Shown here: positions 62,675-64,000 of the stretch, piece after piece
How positions within the stretch are numbered: the stretch's first letter is position 1
How the letters are laid out: the number at the start of each line of letters is the position of its first letter
DNA from: Symbiodinium natans
Taxonomy: Eukaryota > Sar > Dinophyceae > Suessiales > Symbiodiniaceae
NCBI GenBank assembly: GCA_905221605.1
Contig: CAJNDS010000002.1
Location: forward strand, 1,699,938-1,763,937
DNA: 64,000 nt
Reading direction: 5' to 3'
Position numbers and translations under genes: made by a program
The notes under the pieces: model-generated
Database searches by the model: none
The model's input: the letters and a program-made list of their open reading frames with translations, nothing else
Told to the model about the DNA's origin: nothing

Positions 62675-63033
62675 TGAACGATCTTCCAAAGCTCCCCATA
62701 GGGCTAGTTAGCTAAGGCCCAAGTGCCTATTTGATCGTATTTGCGTAGCGTAAGGGCTGTTTTGCATCTTCGGGTAGGAAGACGGAAGACGGCGCATGAA
62801 ACGCCTGCCCCTGTGGCCCCGTGGCCATGACTAGCTGTAAACGATGATAAGTTAGCCCGCGCGTAGTGCAAACACATTTCTAATGTAGAACACATTGGAA
62901 GCCCTTCACGTATTCTCTCAGTCGGAGAAAGATAAGCATGTGTATGAGGGATGTGAATATGAGAAATGCGATTGCGGCCATTTGAACTTCAAGAGTTCAT
63001 CTCAGAGTAGCTGGCGTCACACAGCGCCGTCGC
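62675..63033. other. presumed spacer between two + strand genes
   Basis: About 360 bp with no module and no convincing ORF. No standard promoter or poly-A signal is expected in dinoflagellates, where spliced-leader trans-splicing is usual; none was identified. Confidence 0.45.
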
Positions 63034-64000
63034 ATGATGGGAATCTTTGTGAGGCCGATGCGGTTTCTGCCAGCGTTGCTTGGCTTAGGCCTTCGCTGTG
63101 CAGCTGATTCAGCTGATTCCTGTGGTAAGGATGACGTTTGTTTGGTTCAGGTCGCATGGCCGTTCGCACAGGAAGACATCTCCCTTCCCAAAGCATGCAA
63201 CTTCAGCTCGGAGACCATGTGGCCCAATGAACTGCAGCAGCCCTACGTGGGAGTGCTGAAGCAGTCGTACAAGAAGGTGGAGCAGTTGCTGGAGGAAACT
63301 CTTTCTAAGGCTCCGGCTCCGTGTCAGGATGTGGTGTTGAAAATGAGCTTGTACCCCAAGGCTTCAAACTTGTCAAAAGGAGGCATTCCAGAGGGAGAGG
63401 CCTATGCCGGCCAATCCGGCTGTGGCGTATATCTTGTCAGTGATTGGGCGGCCTCCAAGTTCGCGTCAGAGAATACGAGTGCCAATGGATGGGTGCTGAT
63501 GCCGTTTCCTACCGATGAATACTTGAAAGAAGTACCACGAGAAAGGAGAAGCAACGAGGGGCAGCGCATGGCCAAGGTCCGTGATTATCGGCAAAGTATC
63601 GGATTGTAAGCGGGTTTCCGCAGTTTCGGCTGCTCTAAGTAGTCGATATCGTCGATATCAGCTTTAATCCAGGGTCCTTTCGCTGATCCCTTGAAGGCGA
63701 TTCGCGTAGCGCTGCCGCTGCTCGTGCCTTCCCACATCAAACGGGTGACGTACGCAGACACGAAGTGCGACTCGGGAATATTTCTGCAAGATGCCTTACC
63801 CGCCGCTGGAGCTGGTGCGGATCTGGTGGTGTTAATGCATCAACAAAGGTTCGGCGCTCCTCTTAGGAAGGAGTTTCAGGCAGTCACGGATCTCGAGCAT
63901 GCGCGGAACGAGAATCACTTCGTGTTTGATGACGTGAAGAAACTCGAAGACTTCTTAGGACCAGACATGCTCAATAAACCCGTGAAGCTCTCCGACAATA
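63034..64000 (+). CDS. 5' part of an unrelated, probably secreted protein (exon 1 63034-63576; exon 2 63673-64000+)
   Basis: ATG at 63034 (or in-frame ATGs at 63037 and 63058). MRFLPALLGLGLRCAADS from 63058 looks like a signal peptide. Exon 1 then reads SCGKDDVCLVQVAWPFAQED and continues with several Cys (C..K..C, CNF, PCQ, GCG). A GT-AG intron (63577-63672, 96 bp, phase 0; AAG|GTCCGT, CCAG|GGT) leads to GPFADPLKAIRVALPLLVPS, which stays open to the window end. Reading through the intron stops after 11 codons, supporting the splice. I do not recognise the family. KCDSGIFLQ...GAGADLVV recalls part of leishmanolysin-type proteins, but no HExxH is in the window. Confidence 0.65.

Noticed and set aside
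63673-64000. Leishmanolysin (M8) assignment for the downstream gene
   Set aside because: Only a loose resemblance around a Cys and ADLVV; no HExxH or other catalytic residue is visible in the window.

Overview
Organism and type of sequence. The window is nuclear DNA of a eukaryote with dense short introns, most likely a dinoflagellate (Suessiales or Prorocentrum-like; species not determinable by eye). The reasons are: one-directional coding (everything I can support is on +), introns with GT, GC and GA donors and a shared AG|G at both ends, Thr/Ser-rich low-complexity coding, and homopolymer and dinucleotide runs inside introns. No rRNA, tRNA, CRISPR, phage or bacterial operon structure was seen. 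Long open frames do not reveal the genes here. The coding signal is a repeated protein module, mostly in 12-270 nt exons, that shows only when both sides of each intron are compared with the module consensus.

Main gene. From about 170 to about 62674 (+) I read one giant gene (or a run of closely related genes) whose 5' end lies outside the window. It encodes two kinds of module. (1) A ~95-residue fibronectin-III-like unit, whose four recognisable segments I call D ([15 protein letters not shown] then TLSW.PP.DTS), Y (VTHYVVYLAED..GTNRSQLG), N (VSVGTN...VPPDTPL) and T ([21 protein letters not shown]). (2) An alpha/beta domain, here called SEA-like, read as S1 ([14 protein letters not shown] then [16 protein letters not shown]), S2 (SRRL...W.VTYEAAVP) and S3 ([13 protein letters not shown]). 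Both fold names are inference from motif pattern; the family is not one I can name.

Layout. Six SEA-like blocks lie at 2033-3290, 16782-18515, 28707-30621, 36717-37960, 44856-46040 and 50908-53136. Each directly follows a half FN3-like unit (D+Y only) and is followed by a matching N+T half, so the SEA-like block appears to sit inside a split FN3-like unit. Between blocks there are about 5, 3, 3, 5 and 1 ordinary units, with 4 more after the last block: about 28 FN3-like units in all. A Thr/Ser-rich, mucin-like stretch lies at 18.8-22.1 kb, after the second block. The product is probably a very large repetitive extracellular or cell-surface protein (inference).

Introns. About 85 junctions could be placed by eye. 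Roughly half begin GC, a quarter GA and a quarter GT; nearly all end AG followed by G. Many introns begin with a copy, sometimes 6-15 bases and sometimes a whole degenerate module segment, of the exon start that follows them. This looks like intron gain by duplication or by insertion with target-site duplication. Two foldback elements (1804-1937 with a 6-bp flanking repeat; 32844-33083 inside an intron) are separate candidates for mobile DNA.

End of window. After a ~360 bp spacer a second + strand gene starts at 63034 with a signal-peptide-like N-terminus. Its first intron is 63577-63672, and it runs off the window.
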